Below are positions 7,566 through 15,671 of a DNA stretch of 64,000 nucleotides, in pieces (position 1 is the first letter of the stretch; the number at the start of each line of letters is the position of its first letter). A program made the position numbers and the translations under genes. The DNA is taken from assembly GCF_009767915.1 (NCBI RefSeq), contig NZ_WSRP01000002.1:1-64000 (forward strand), given 5' to 3'. The notes below the pieces were generated by a model that was not told where the DNA came from, did no database searches, and saw only the letters and a program-made list of their open reading frames with translations. The DNA comes from Parasutterella muris. GTDB taxonomy: Bacteria; Pseudomonadota; Gammaproteobacteria; Burkholderiales; Burkholderiaceae_F.

Positions 7566-8300
7566 ATGCCAATGATTCAAATAGATAACGTGAGTAAATG
7601 GTACGGCGACTTTCAAGTACTGAAAAATTGCTCCGCAAAAGTAGAAAAAGGAGAAGTTGTCGTCATCTGCGGGCCCTCCGGATCTGGAAAATCGACTCTG
7701 CTGCGCACTGTCAACGGACTTGAAGATTATCAGGAAGGCCGAGTCATTGTTGACGATATCGACATCGGCGCCCCGGGAACCAACCTCACGCGTCTTAGAG
7801 CAAAAGTCGGTATGGTGTTCCAGCATTTCGAACTCTTCCCGCACCTCACTGTCAGCGACAACCTGACGCTCGCTCAGATGAAAGTGCTGAAAAGAAGCCG
7901 CGCAGAAGCTGAAAAGCGAGGTCTGGAGCTGCTTGCCCGCGTCGGCCTGGAAAAACAGGCGTCGAAATTCCCCGCACAGCTCTCGGGCGGTCAGCAGCAG
8001 CGCGTCGCCATCGCCCGCTCTCTGGCAATGGATCCTGTCTGCATGCTGTTTGATGAACCGACTTCCGCGCTTGACCCGGAAATGATCAACGAGGTGCTGG
8101 ACGTAATGATCGGCCTCGCTAAGGAAGGAATGACCATGATGGTCGTCACGCACGAAATGGGATTCGCACGGAAAGTCGCAAATCGGGTTCTGTTTATGGA
8201 TGCGGGAGAAATTGTCGAACAGGCCCCCGCTGAAGAGTTCTTCACGAAACCACGAAGCGATCGTGCCCAGAAATTCCTCGCAAAAATTCTGCAGCACTGA
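7566..8300 (+). CDS. Polar amino-acid ABC transporter ATPase (GlnQ/HisP type), orphan
   Basis: A 244-residue ABC ATPase with Walker A GPSGSGKSTLL (about 37-47), Q-loop VFQHFELFPHLTV typical of polar amino-acid importers, signature LSGGQQQRVAIARS, Walker B CMLFDEPTSALDPE and an H-loop VVTHEMGFA. It should energise uptake of an amino acid such as glutamine, glutamate, arginine or aspartate together with a membrane permease and a periplasmic binding protein. Neither partner is adjacent, which is unusual for this family, so it must work with components encoded elsewhere. ATG at 7566 is preceded by an A/G-rich AGAGAAAAGAGAGA stretch. All ATPase motifs are intact. Confidence 0.88.
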   Translation: MPMIQIDNVSKWYGDFQVLKNCSAKVEKGEVVVICGPSGSGKSTLLRTVNGLEDYQEGRVIVDDIDIGAPGTNLTRLRAKVGMVFQHFELFPHLTVSDNLTLAQMKVLKRSRAEAEKRGLELLARVGLEKQASKFPAQLSGGQQQRVAIARSLAMDPVCMLFDEPTSALDPEMINEVLDVMIGLAKEGMTMMVVTHEMGFARKVANRVLFMDAGEIVEQAPAEEFFTKPRSDRAQKFLAKILQH

Positions 8301-8346
8301 GACATACACAGCACAATTTTGCAGTCCGAGAACCTGCACAACCTTC

Positions 8347-8352
8347 TATAAT
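8347..8352 (+). promoter_or_regulatory. Candidate -10 box (TATAAT) upstream of kdsD
   Basis: A consensus TATAAT lies 67 bases before the kdsD start in the 118-base gap after the ABC ATPase gene. The best TTG-type -35 (TTGCAG at 8319) is 22 bases away, too far for a standard promoter, so only the -10 is supported. It would drive the long kdsD-to-rapZ gene run. Confidence 0.4.
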
Positions 8353-8418
8353 GATCTATTCCAATAAATTACTGCCTGCGCTGATGTGAGATGGGCGGGC
8401 TTAGATAAGGAACGATCA

Positions 8419-9399
8419 ATGAACGTGGTTTCTGAAGAAGGAATTCTGAACTTAGGCCGGCAGGTGCTGATCGAAGAGGCTGATGAAGTACGAGCTCTGG
8501 CCGACAGACTCGGAGAGCCCTTTGTCAAAGCAGTGAAACTGCTTCTTTCTTGCAAAGGAAGAGTTGTCGTCAGCGGCATCGGAAAAAGCGGCCATATCGC
8601 ACGTAAAATCGCCGCGACCCTGGCTTCTACCGGAACCCCCGCTTTCTTTGTGCATGCCGCAGAAGCCGCGCACGGCGACCTGGGAATGATTACCAAAGAA
8701 GACGTTGTCATTGCGATTTCCTACTCCGGCACCTCCTCTGAACTGCTGGCGATTATCCCGACGGTAATTCGCGAAGGCGCCCCGGTTATTTCCATCACCG
8801 GCTCGGACGACAATACACTTGCCCGTGAAGCAAACGTCAATTTGAACATTCATGTCACACGTGAGGCCTGCCCGCTCAACTTGGCGCCTACGTCATCGAC
8901 TACCGCGACGCTTGCCATGGGCGACGCACTCGCCATCGCCTGCTTGGACGCTAAAGGATTCGGTCCGGAAGATTTCGCGCGCTCTCACCCGGGCGGCGCA
9001 CTCGGCCGAAGACTTCTTATCCACGTATCCGATCTCATGCGCCAGGGCGATCAGATGCCTGTCGTCTTGGAAAACGCTTCCGTAATGGATGCGGTTAAGG
9101 AAATCACCAAAAAACGCATCGGCATGACCGCGATTGTCGATTCGGACAACAAGGTCAAAGGAATCTTCACTGAGGGGGACCTCAGACGCCTGATCGAGAA
9201 GGTCGGAGACATCCGTTCCGTACCGATCGCTGAAGTCATGACCGCAAACCCGACAACCGTTGCCCCTTCCGCTCTGGCGGCAGAGGCGGCCAAAATACTT
9301 ACATCCACGCTTCGCAACCAGCTTTTGGTCGTGGATGAAGCCGACCACCTCATCGGCGCTCTCCATGTGCACGATCTGATGACGGCAAAGGTGATCTAA
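8419..9399 (+). CDS. kdsD: Arabinose-5-phosphate isomerase
   Basis: A 326-residue protein of the KdsD/KpsF family, which interconverts ribulose-5-phosphate and arabinose-5-phosphate, the first step toward Kdo for lipopolysaccharide. It has an N-terminal SIS sugar-isomerase domain (GKSGHIARKIAATLASTGTP and EAAHGDLGM) and two C-terminal CBS domains (about 205-326), ending in the typical LHVHDLM. Length equals that of the E. coli enzyme. ATG at 8419 is chosen with AAGGAA upstream; an in-frame ATG at 8386 would add a poorly conserved 11-residue leader. Its stop overlaps the kdsC start (TAATG), so the two are translationally coupled. Confidence 0.94.
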   Translation: MNVVSEEGILNLGRQVLIEEADEVRALADRLGEPFVKAVKLLLSCKGRVVVSGIGKSGHIARKIAATLASTGTPAFFVHAAEAAHGDLGMITKEDVVIAISYSGTSSELLAIIPTVIREGAPVISITGSDDNTLAREANVNLNIHVTREACPLNLAPTSSTTATLAMGDALAIACLDAKGFGPEDFARSHPGGALGRRLLIHVSDLMRQGDQMPVVLENASVMDAVKEITKKRIGMTAIVDSDNKVKGIFTEGDLRRLIEKVGDIRSVPIAEVMTANPTTVAPSALAAEAAKILTSTLRNQLLVVDEADHLIGALHVHDLMTAKVI

Positions 9400-9929
9400 T
9401 GAAACTGACAGATATCGCGAAAAATATCAAACTGGTCTGCCTAGATGTGGACGGAGTCCTCACAAACGGCTCCATTGTGATTTCCGGAGAGGGAGAACTG
9501 TTCAAAGAGTTCTACGTCCGTGACGGACTCGGCATTAAATTCCTGCAGGATGCGGGAATCCAGGTCGCAATCTGTACGGGCCGCACCTCCACAATTGTGA
9601 CGGAGCGCGCTAAAGAACTCGGAATAACACTTCTGATGCAGGGCCTGAAAGATAAGCGTGACGGCTTGGCAGACATATGCGCTCGCGCAGGCGTCAAGCT
9701 TTCTGAAACCGCATACATGGGAGACGATATCCCTGATCTCTGCCTTTTCCCGCTCGTTGCCCTTTCAGCCGCGCCTTCAGATGCTGTTCCTATGATCCTG
9801 AGAGAAGCTGACTGGATATCCGCTCAGCCCGGCGGCAGAGGCGCCGTCCGCGAACTCGCAGAATTCATCCTCGAGGCTCAGGACAAAATGGAATATGTCG
9901 TCCGCAAAAGATTCAACACGGAAATCTAA
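9399..9929 (+). CDS. kdsC: 3-deoxy-D-manno-octulosonate-8-phosphate phosphatase
   Basis: A 176-residue HAD phosphatase without a cap domain that dephosphorylates Kdo-8-phosphate to Kdo. Motif I is CLDVDGVLTNG with the nucleophile and acid Asp residues, followed by the family YVRDGLGIK loop; motif II is ICTGR(T)ST, and motif IV YMGDDIPDL. Members form tetramers in the cytoplasm. The gene starts on the last base of kdsD and stops directly against the lptC ATG, so it sits in the middle of the Kdo/LPS-transport run. Confidence 0.94.
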   Translation: MKLTDIAKNIKLVCLDVDGVLTNGSIVISGEGELFKEFYVRDGLGIKFLQDAGIQVAICTGRTSTIVTERAKELGITLLMQGLKDKRDGLADICARAGVKLSETAYMGDDIPDLCLFPLVALSAAPSDAVPMILREADWISAQPGGRGAVRELAEFILEAQDKMEYVVRKRFNTEI

Positions 9930-10514
9930 ATGAAAGACCGCTTTATCTCTTGCATCGCTCTTGGACTCTTGGTCCTGCTTTGCGGATTAAGCTACTGGTA
10001 CTCCGTCAAAGCCGAACTTGAAAACATCACGCATCTGTCAGACTTGGAGTCTCCGGACTTTATCGCCCGCGACATTACGATTACCAAGTTTGACAAGGAC
10101 GGCAAAGCCAGCGCGAGAGTTTTCGCCAAAGAAGTGAAACATTATTCGGACGGACATGCCGATGCCGTTCTTCCGGAATACGCCTCCCTTAATCCGAACG
10201 AGGCTCAGGTCACAGCCAGAAGCGATACTGCCAAGATGGTGGAAGGCGGCGCCGTGATTCACTTCTATGACAATGTGGACATCCGCCAGGCCGCAAAGAA
10301 CGGCTCTCCGGCAAGCAGACTTACCACTTCTCAGCTCGACGCCTACCCGGATGACAATATCTATTCGTCAGACAAACCTGCAACGCTTTATCGGGGCGAA
10401 GACACCTCCAACGGCGTCGGATTTGACTATGACAACGTGGACCGAACATTTAAACTTCGCTCCAGAGTTCAGACAACCCTCCAGCCAAACACAGTCAAGA
10501 ACGTTCAGCGATAG
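9930..10514 (+). CDS. lptC: LPS export ABC transporter periplasmic anchor LptC
   Basis: A 194-residue protein with a single N-terminal membrane helix (about residues 5-24, IALGLLVLLCGLSYWYS) and a periplasmic beta-jellyroll domain of the OstA/LptC type. It links the LptB2FG extractor in the inner membrane to the LptA bridge. Sequence identity in this family is low, but the helix-plus-jellyroll layout, length and position between kdsC and lptA are diagnostic. Its ATG follows the kdsC stop with no gap. Confidence 0.88.
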   Translation: MKDRFISCIALGLLVLLCGLSYWYSVKAELENITHLSDLESPDFIARDITITKFDKDGKASARVFAKEVKHYSDGHADAVLPEYASLNPNEAQVTARSDTAKMVEGGAVIHFYDNVDIRQAAKNGSPASRLTTSQLDAYPDDNIYSSDKPATLYRGEDTSNGVGFDYDNVDRTFKLRSRVQTTLQPNTVKNVQR

Positions 10515-10610
10515 AAAAACGCTTCTTCTGCGCCTGTCTTTTCGTTATTCTTTCTAAGACTTGTAGTAGGATACTAAGTTAACTTTGAAGTGACTTTCTT
10601 TCTGAATAAA

Positions 10611-11204
10611 ATGAAAAAACTGCCCCTCTCCATCCTTCTTGCCTTATGCTCAGTTCTGCCGGGAATCGCTTCAGCCGAAAGCGCCGACTCGTCTCAGCCG
10701 ATCCAAATTTTCTCTGACAAGTTCGATGGCGACGATGTGAAACAGGTCGCGGTCTACACCGGCGACGTGGCCGTCCATCAAGGGACCTTGGAAATCCGCG
10801 GTGCGAAACTTGTTTTGACAATCGATCCTCAGGGCTATCGCCACGCGGTTATGACGCCTCAAAAGGGAAAGCTCGTCACATTCAAACAGCGTAAAGATGA
10901 AAAAACACCCGGCGTCGAAGAATGGATGCACGGCAAGGGCGACAAACTGACGTACAACGAAAAAACCAATGAACTCACTCTGACCAACAATGCTCAGGTC
11001 TCGCGCTCGGAAAACGGCGTCATGAAAGACGAAAGCAGAGGAACTGTCATTACCTACAACATGACTACATCCACCGCTGACGTTGTCGGCAGTAAGAATC
11101 GCGGCTCAGCCGGCAGAGTATCCACTGTGATTGCGCCGCGCGACAGCAATTTCGACGCGTCTAAACCGATCGAACTTCAGCCGAGCAAAGGAATTAAGAG
11201 ATGA
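10611..11204 (+). CDS. lptA: LPS transport periplasmic bridge protein LptA
   Basis: About 197 residues with a cleavable signal peptide (MKKLPLSILLALCSVLPGIASA, cut before ES) and an OstA-like beta-jellyroll that carries lipopolysaccharide across the periplasm. The segments IQIFSDKFDGDD, GDVAVHQGTLEIRGAKL and KGDKLTYNEKTNELTLT follow the LptA pattern. ATG at 10611 gives a standard signal peptide; an in-frame GTG at 10590 would add seven residues, and neither has a clear ribosome-binding site. A 96-base gap after lptC may hold a minor promoter. The stop overlaps the lptB start (ATGA). Confidence 0.9.
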   Translation: MKKLPLSILLALCSVLPGIASAESADSSQPIQIFSDKFDGDDVKQVAVYTGDVAVHQGTLEIRGAKLVLTIDPQGYRHAVMTPQKGKLVTFKQRKDEKTPGVEEWMHGKGDKLTYNEKTNELTLTNNAQVSRSENGVMKDESRGTVITYNMTTSTADVVGSKNRGSAGRVSTVIAPRDSNFDASKPIELQPSKGIKR

Positions 11205-11968
11205 GCGAGAAACACAGTCTGGACGGAGCAAATGTCCTTGAAGCGCTCAACCTAAAGAAAATCTACGGACAGCGAACGGTTGTCAAAGACGTCTCTCTGC
11301 GGCTGCACAGCGGCGAAGTCGTGGGACTGCTCGGACCGAACGGAGCCGGCAAAACAACTACGTTCTATATGATTGTCGGACTGGTCGCATCCAACGGCGG
11401 CCAAATCCTTCTGAACGGCGAGTCGATTCAGCACCTTCCGATTTATAAACGCGCGCGTATCGGCATTACGTATCTGCCGCAGGAAAACAGTGTATTTCGT
11501 ACGCTCACGGTCGAAGAAAATATTCAGGCGATCCTGGAGCTTCAAACTAATCCGGACGGCTCTGCGCTCTCAAAGAAACAAATTAAGGAAGAACTGGACA
11601 ACCTGCTCAACGAGCTTCAGATCACGCATATCCGAAACAATCTGGCTCCGACCGTCTCTGGCGGAGAAAGACGCCGTACGGAAATTGCCCGAGCGCTCGC
11701 CGCAAGACCGAGATTTATTCTTCTCGATGAGCCGTTCGCCGGCGTAGACCCGATCGCAGTTATCGAAATCCAGCGCATCGTTCACTACTTAAAAGAACGC
11801 GGCATCGGCGTCCTCATTACCGACCATAACGTACGCGAAACACTCGGCATCTGCGACCACGCCTATATCATCAGCGACGGAAGCGTACTAGCCAGCGGAA
11901 AACCTGAGGCAATCGTGGAAAATCCGCTCGTGCGCAACGCATACCTCGGCGATAATTTCTCTATGTAG
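11201..11968 (+). CDS. lptB: LPS export ABC transporter ATPase LptB
   Basis: A 255-residue ABC ATPase that powers extraction of LPS from the inner membrane with LptF, LptG and LptC. Walker A is GPNGAGKTT, the Q-loop YLPQENSVFRTLTVEENI, the signature VSGGERRRTEIARAL and Walker B FILLDEPFAGVDPIAV; these forms are characteristic of LptB. The start overlaps lptA by four bases, and rpoN follows six bases after the stop, the usual proteobacterial order. lptF and lptG are not in the window. Confidence 0.96.
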   Translation: MSEKHSLDGANVLEALNLKKIYGQRTVVKDVSLRLHSGEVVGLLGPNGAGKTTTFYMIVGLVASNGGQILLNGESIQHLPIYKRARIGITYLPQENSVFRTLTVEENIQAILELQTNPDGSALSKKQIKEELDNLLNELQITHIRNNLAPTVSGGERRRTEIARALAARPRFILLDEPFAGVDPIAVIEIQRIVHYLKERGIGVLITDHNVRETLGICDHAYIISDGSVLASGKPEAIVENPLVRNAYLGDNFSM

Positions 11969-11973
11969 GAGCT

Positions 11974-13311
11974 ATGGCTCAGACGCTTTCACTGCAGCAG
12001 TCTCAGCGCATGGCGCTTACGCCGGAACTGAGACATGCCATATCCATCCTTCAGCTTTCAACTGCTGAGCTGACACAGCTCATTAACGAAGCAATTGATC
12101 AAAACCCCCTGCTTGAAGTCTCCGATACGAGTGAAGAGGCTGCCGACAGTTTCGACTCGGATCAGCAGCTGCGCTGGGAAGGCACCGCCTCCGATCAGGA
12201 ACCCTGGGAGCGAAAAGAACATCCGGAAAGTCTGGCTGAGCATTTACTGCGGCAAGTCGGCTGTCTTTCTCTCTCGGATAAAGAAAAAAGTCTTCTTGCC
12301 TGGCTTATCGGCTCATTGGACGACAACGGTTTCCTTTCCGCGCCTATTGAACGGCTCGCAGAGGAGGCAAAGATGCCGGCCGAAATCAGGCTCTCCGATT
12401 GGAAGGCCGCTTTGAAACTGCTGCAGAGTTTCGAGCCCTCCGGAATTGGTGCCCGCGACTACAAAGAATCTCTGCTAATCCAGCTGAATCATCGCAGATT
12501 GTCAATGCAGTCTGATCCGGTAATCTGCGCGCTGGCCTCTCAAATCGTCCAAGAGCATTTGGAGCTGCTCGCGAAACGAAGTTTCGATAAAATTCGCCCG
12601 CTCCTCGGATGCGCATCCAAGGAGCTGGAAGAGGCTGTTCGCCTGATTGCCGCTCTAACACCGCATCCTGCCTCAGAATTTTCAACGGATTCTATTAACT
12701 ATGTCACTCCGGAAATTCTTGTTCGCAAGACAGGCGAAGGCTGGTGCGCCGAACTGATCGAGGCTTCGCTGCCGAAAGTCAGGCTTAACCGAATTTATGC
12801 TGAGGCCGTCACCGACAGCTGTCATGACCAGCTGTGGAAAGACAGACTCCATGAAGCATCCGAGCTGATCAAAAACATCGAACATAGGCGTATCACACTG
12901 CTTCGCGTCACTCAGGCGCTCGTGCGGCGACAATCCGATTTTTTTGAATCCGGACCGCTCTGCATGCGCCCTTTGGTCCTTCGTCAAATTGCAGACGAAC
13001 TTGAGCTGCACGAGTCAACCGTCTCCAGAGTCGTTTCAGGAAAATACCTGCAGTGCGCAAGAGGCGTCTTTGAGCTGAAATATTTCTTCTCTTCGCAAAT
13101 CGGTGACTCCAATGAAGCGGTTTCATCAATCGCAGTCAAAAACGAAATTGCAAGACTTATCGCCTCTGAAAATCCTTCTAAACCACTCTCAGACGCGAAA
13201 ATCACCGAGCTTCTCTCTGAGCGAGGGTTCTCCGCCGCACGGAGAACGGTCGCTAAATATCGCGATGCACTTGGAATCGCACCGGCTTCTCAGCGTAAAA
13301 AAATTCGCTGA
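11974..13311 (+). CDS. rpoN: RNA polymerase sigma-54 factor
   Basis: A 445-residue sigma factor that directs RNA polymerase to -24/-12 promoters and needs an enhancer-binding ATPase. Region I is the N-terminal Gln/Leu-rich activator-contact segment (SLQQSQRMALTPELRHAISILQ), then an acidic linker, the core-binding domain, the DNA-binding HTH (LADELELHESTVSRVVSGKY-type, near 345-365) and a C-terminal RpoN box reading ARRTVAKYRD. Length is slightly short for the family because the acidic linker is short. The start has TAGGAG six bases upstream. It lies between lptB and ptsN, linking nitrogen and carbon control to the PTS-Ntr genes. Confidence 0.95.
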   Translation: MAQTLSLQQSQRMALTPELRHAISILQLSTAELTQLINEAIDQNPLLEVSDTSEEAADSFDSDQQLRWEGTASDQEPWERKEHPESLAEHLLRQVGCLSLSDKEKSLLAWLIGSLDDNGFLSAPIERLAEEAKMPAEIRLSDWKAALKLLQSFEPSGIGARDYKESLLIQLNHRRLSMQSDPVICALASQIVQEHLELLAKRSFDKIRPLLGCASKELEEAVRLIAALTPHPASEFSTDSINYVTPEILVRKTGEGWCAELIEASLPKVRLNRIYAEAVTDSCHDQLWKDRLHEASELIKNIEHRRITLLRVTQALVRRQSDFFESGPLCMRPLVLRQIADELELHESTVSRVVSGKYLQCARGVFELKYFFSSQIGDSNEAVSSIAVKNEIARLIASENPSKPLSDAKITELLSERGFSAARRTVAKYRDALGIAPASQRKKIR

Positions 13312-13354
13312 TTCACGTTTACAATAACTGATTGATCAAATCGAGTGACGCATT

Positions 13355-13840
13355 ATGAATGCACTGTGCCTGCTTCTAAAGCCCGAAAATATTCTGCTTG
13401 GTATTTCACCGAGCAGTAAGAAACGTGTATTCGAACAAGCCGCTCAAGCTCTGTCGCTGATTTACCGACTGGATCGCAAGGAGGTGTTCGACGCACTCAT
13501 CGCGCGGGAAAAGCTTGGCTCTACTTATCTCGGCTACGGAATTTCTCTGCCGCACTGCCGCCTTCCAAACCTAAGTCAGCCATGCGCCCTTTTCATCCGG
13601 CTGCACGGGCAGCTCGAACCCGCCCGCGCCGGAGAAGAACCGACGCACAGTCTGTTCTTTCTCTTGGCTCCGGAAGAAGCCTGCAGCGAACATCTTGAAC
13701 TTCTGGCCGGCGCCGCGGAAATTTTTTCCGACGAATCCATCCGAACAAAATTATCTCAGGCCAACACTTCGGAAAAATTTTGCGAAGCTCTGAATAAATG
13801 GTGCGCTGAGAAGTACGAATCGGATAAACGTGAGAGTTAG
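13355..13840 (+). CDS. ptsN: PTS-Ntr EIIA component
   Basis: A 161-residue EIIA protein of the mannitol/fructose family. The phosphorylated His is His67 in GISLPHCRL. PtsN regulates potassium, phosphate and nitrogen responses rather than transporting sugar. REKLGSTYLGYG before the His is the family signature. In most betaproteobacteria a ribosome-hibernation factor gene (hpf) separates rpoN and ptsN; here the gap is only 43 bases, so hpf is absent from this locus. hprK follows after six bases. Confidence 0.9.
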   Translation: MNALCLLLKPENILLGISPSSKKRVFEQAAQALSLIYRLDRKEVFDALIAREKLGSTYLGYGISLPHCRLPNLSQPCALFIRLHGQLEPARAGEEPTHSLFFLLAPEEACSEHLELLAGAAEIFSDESIRTKLSQANTSEKFCEALNKWCAEKYESDKRES

Positions 13841-13846
13841 ATTTTT

Positions 13847-14785
13847 ATGGCAACTTATCAGCAGCTCTTCACCCTCTGCAAGCGCAAGTTTGATTTCAAC
13901 TGGCTCTACGGCCAGTCTCATGCGGGAGATTCGATTGAGCTCTCGCCCAACGCTGTTAACTATCCGACACTCGCAGTCGGATTCCTAAACATTATTCACC
14001 CAGATCGACTACACATTCTCGGACCGGCTGAAATCGCATTCTTTGATCAAATCGGCTCAGAATCCCGAAAGAGCTTGATCGCGAAACTTGCCTCAGACAA
14101 ATCTCTCGGCTTTGTCCTCTGCGCTAACCTTAGCCTGCAGCCGGATATGGTGCAGGCGCTGATAGAACACGATCTGGTTGTTTTCAGCACTTCGGAAACG
14201 CCGGAGCGGGTCCTGACACTCGTAAGACAATACATTGTTCGCCTGCTTGCGCCAAGCTGTTCAATGCACGGCGTTTTTATGGATGTATTCGGCATGGGCA
14301 TTCTCCTCTCCGGTCAAAGCGGCATCGGCAAAAGCGAGCTTGGCTTGGAATTAGTCACACGAGGACACGGTCTGGTCGCAGACGATGTGGTCGATTTCAT
14401 TCAAAGAGCGCCTGATTGGGTCGAGGGATCGGCGCCCGCGTTACTTGCGAACCTCCTGGAGGTCCGTGGAATCGGTCTGCTCGACATTAAAACAATCTTC
14501 GGAGAAACTGCGGTACGCCGCAAAATGCGGCTTAACCTTGTGGCTGAACTCAAGCAGTTTGATCAGGGCGAACTCATGGAAAGACTGCCCGAGACAGAAC
14601 TGTTCACCGAAGTGCTCGGACAGCCGATCAGAAAAATGATCATTCCGGTCGGCGGCGGACGAAACCTTGCCGTGCTGGTCGAAGCCGCCGTTCGAAGCGC
14701 GATCCTTCAGCTGCGGGGAATCAACACAATTGAGGAATTCTTCCAGCGGCAGCGCAAACTTATGATGGCCGAGGACGGCTTGTAA
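13847..14785 (+). CDS. hprK: HPr kinase/phosphorylase
   Basis: A 312-residue bifunctional enzyme that phosphorylates and dephosphorylates HPr-type proteins on a serine. The C-terminal kinase domain has the P-loop GQSGIGKSELGLEL, DDVVDF, and the signature LLEVRGIGLLDI; the N-terminal half is the regulatory domain. Length agrees with the family. In Gram-negative bacteria hprK clusters with ptsN, rapZ and an incomplete PTS that acts in regulation. No ptsH or ptsI is in the window, so its substrate must be encoded elsewhere. Confidence 0.94.
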   Translation: MATYQQLFTLCKRKFDFNWLYGQSHAGDSIELSPNAVNYPTLAVGFLNIIHPDRLHILGPAEIAFFDQIGSESRKSLIAKLASDKSLGFVLCANLSLQPDMVQALIEHDLVVFSTSETPERVLTLVRQYIVRLLAPSCSMHGVFMDVFGMGILLSGQSGIGKSELGLELVTRGHGLVADDVVDFIQRAPDWVEGSAPALLANLLEVRGIGLLDIKTIFGETAVRRKMRLNLVAELKQFDQGELMERLPETELFTEVLGQPIRKMIIPVGGGRNLAVLVEAAVRSAILQLRGINTIEEFFQRQRKLMMAEDGL

Positions 14786-14800
14786 AAACGGGGACTTGAA

Positions 14801-15661
14801 ATGCAGTTAATCTTGGTGACCGGCCTGTCCGGAAGCGGTAAATCAATCGCGCTGAAGCAGCTTGAAGATCTGGGCTACTACTGTATCGACAATCTGCCCG
14901 GTAAATATGTCGTGCCTGTCACAAAGCATCTTCATTCCGTCCGAAGAGAGCATCTTGCCGTTTCACTGGATGCACGCAGCGATGTTTCACTCTCCGAGCT
15001 CAGCCGCGATCTTGAAGATCTGGTCGCTTCCGGTGTGCATTTAAGGATACTGTGCCTGACAGCTTCAACAGATGCGCTTGTCCAAAGATATTCCGAGACC
15101 AGGCGTCAGCACCCTCTAAGCCAAGCCGACTCAGATTCTCCCGAAACGCTGGTTGAAGCGATTGAAAGAGAAAGGAAACTGCTCGAGCCGATCATGGATG
15201 ACGCGCATATCATTGACACCACAGGAATGCTCCCCAACACACTGAAGCATTGGGTGCGCAGCTTCGTCAACGCCAAAAAAGGCGCCATCCTCCTCACTTT
15301 CGAATCATTCGGGTTCAAAAAAGGACTGCCGATCGCCAGTGACTTGGTCTTCGACGTTCGCTGCCTTCCTAACCCCTATTGGGTTGAAGAGCTTCGGCCG
15401 CTAAACGGAAAAGATCAGCCGGTTATCGATTTCCTCAGCAAGGAACCTCTCGTTCGAAGCATGTTCGAAGACATCCGTGGTTTTGTGGAAAAGTGGCTTC
15501 CCCACTACGAAGCACAGAATCGGCACTACCTTACGGTCTCAATCGGCTGTACGGGCGGACAGCACCGCTCCGTCTATATTTGCGAGCAGCTCGGAAAATA
15601 TTTCTCCGAGCGCTGTGAGGGCGTCATTACGCGCCACCGCACGCTCGACGCCGCAAAATAA
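14801..15661 (+). CDS. rapZ: RNase adapter protein RapZ (YvcJ family P-loop protein)
   Basis: A 286-residue protein with an N-terminal P-loop kinase-like domain (GLSGSGKSIALKQLEDLGYY, CIDNLP) and a C-terminal domain with the diagnostic IGCTGGQHRSV motif near residue 247. In E. coli RapZ hands GlmY/GlmZ small RNAs to RNase E to control glucosamine-6-phosphate synthase; in other bacteria the role is less clear. It closes the kdsD-to-rapZ run and converges on mutY with only ten bases between the stops. Confidence 0.93.
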   Translation: MQLILVTGLSGSGKSIALKQLEDLGYYCIDNLPGKYVVPVTKHLHSVRREHLAVSLDARSDVSLSELSRDLEDLVASGVHLRILCLTASTDALVQRYSETRRQHPLSQADSDSPETLVEAIERERKLLEPIMDDAHIIDTTGMLPNTLKHWVRSFVNAKKGAILLTFESFGFKKGLPIASDLVFDVRCLPNPYWVEELRPLNGKDQPVIDFLSKEPLVRSMFEDIRGFVEKWLPHYEAQNRHYLTVSIGCTGGQHRSVYICEQLGKYFSERCEGVITRHRTLDAAK

Positions 15662-15671
15662 TTTTTCCTGC

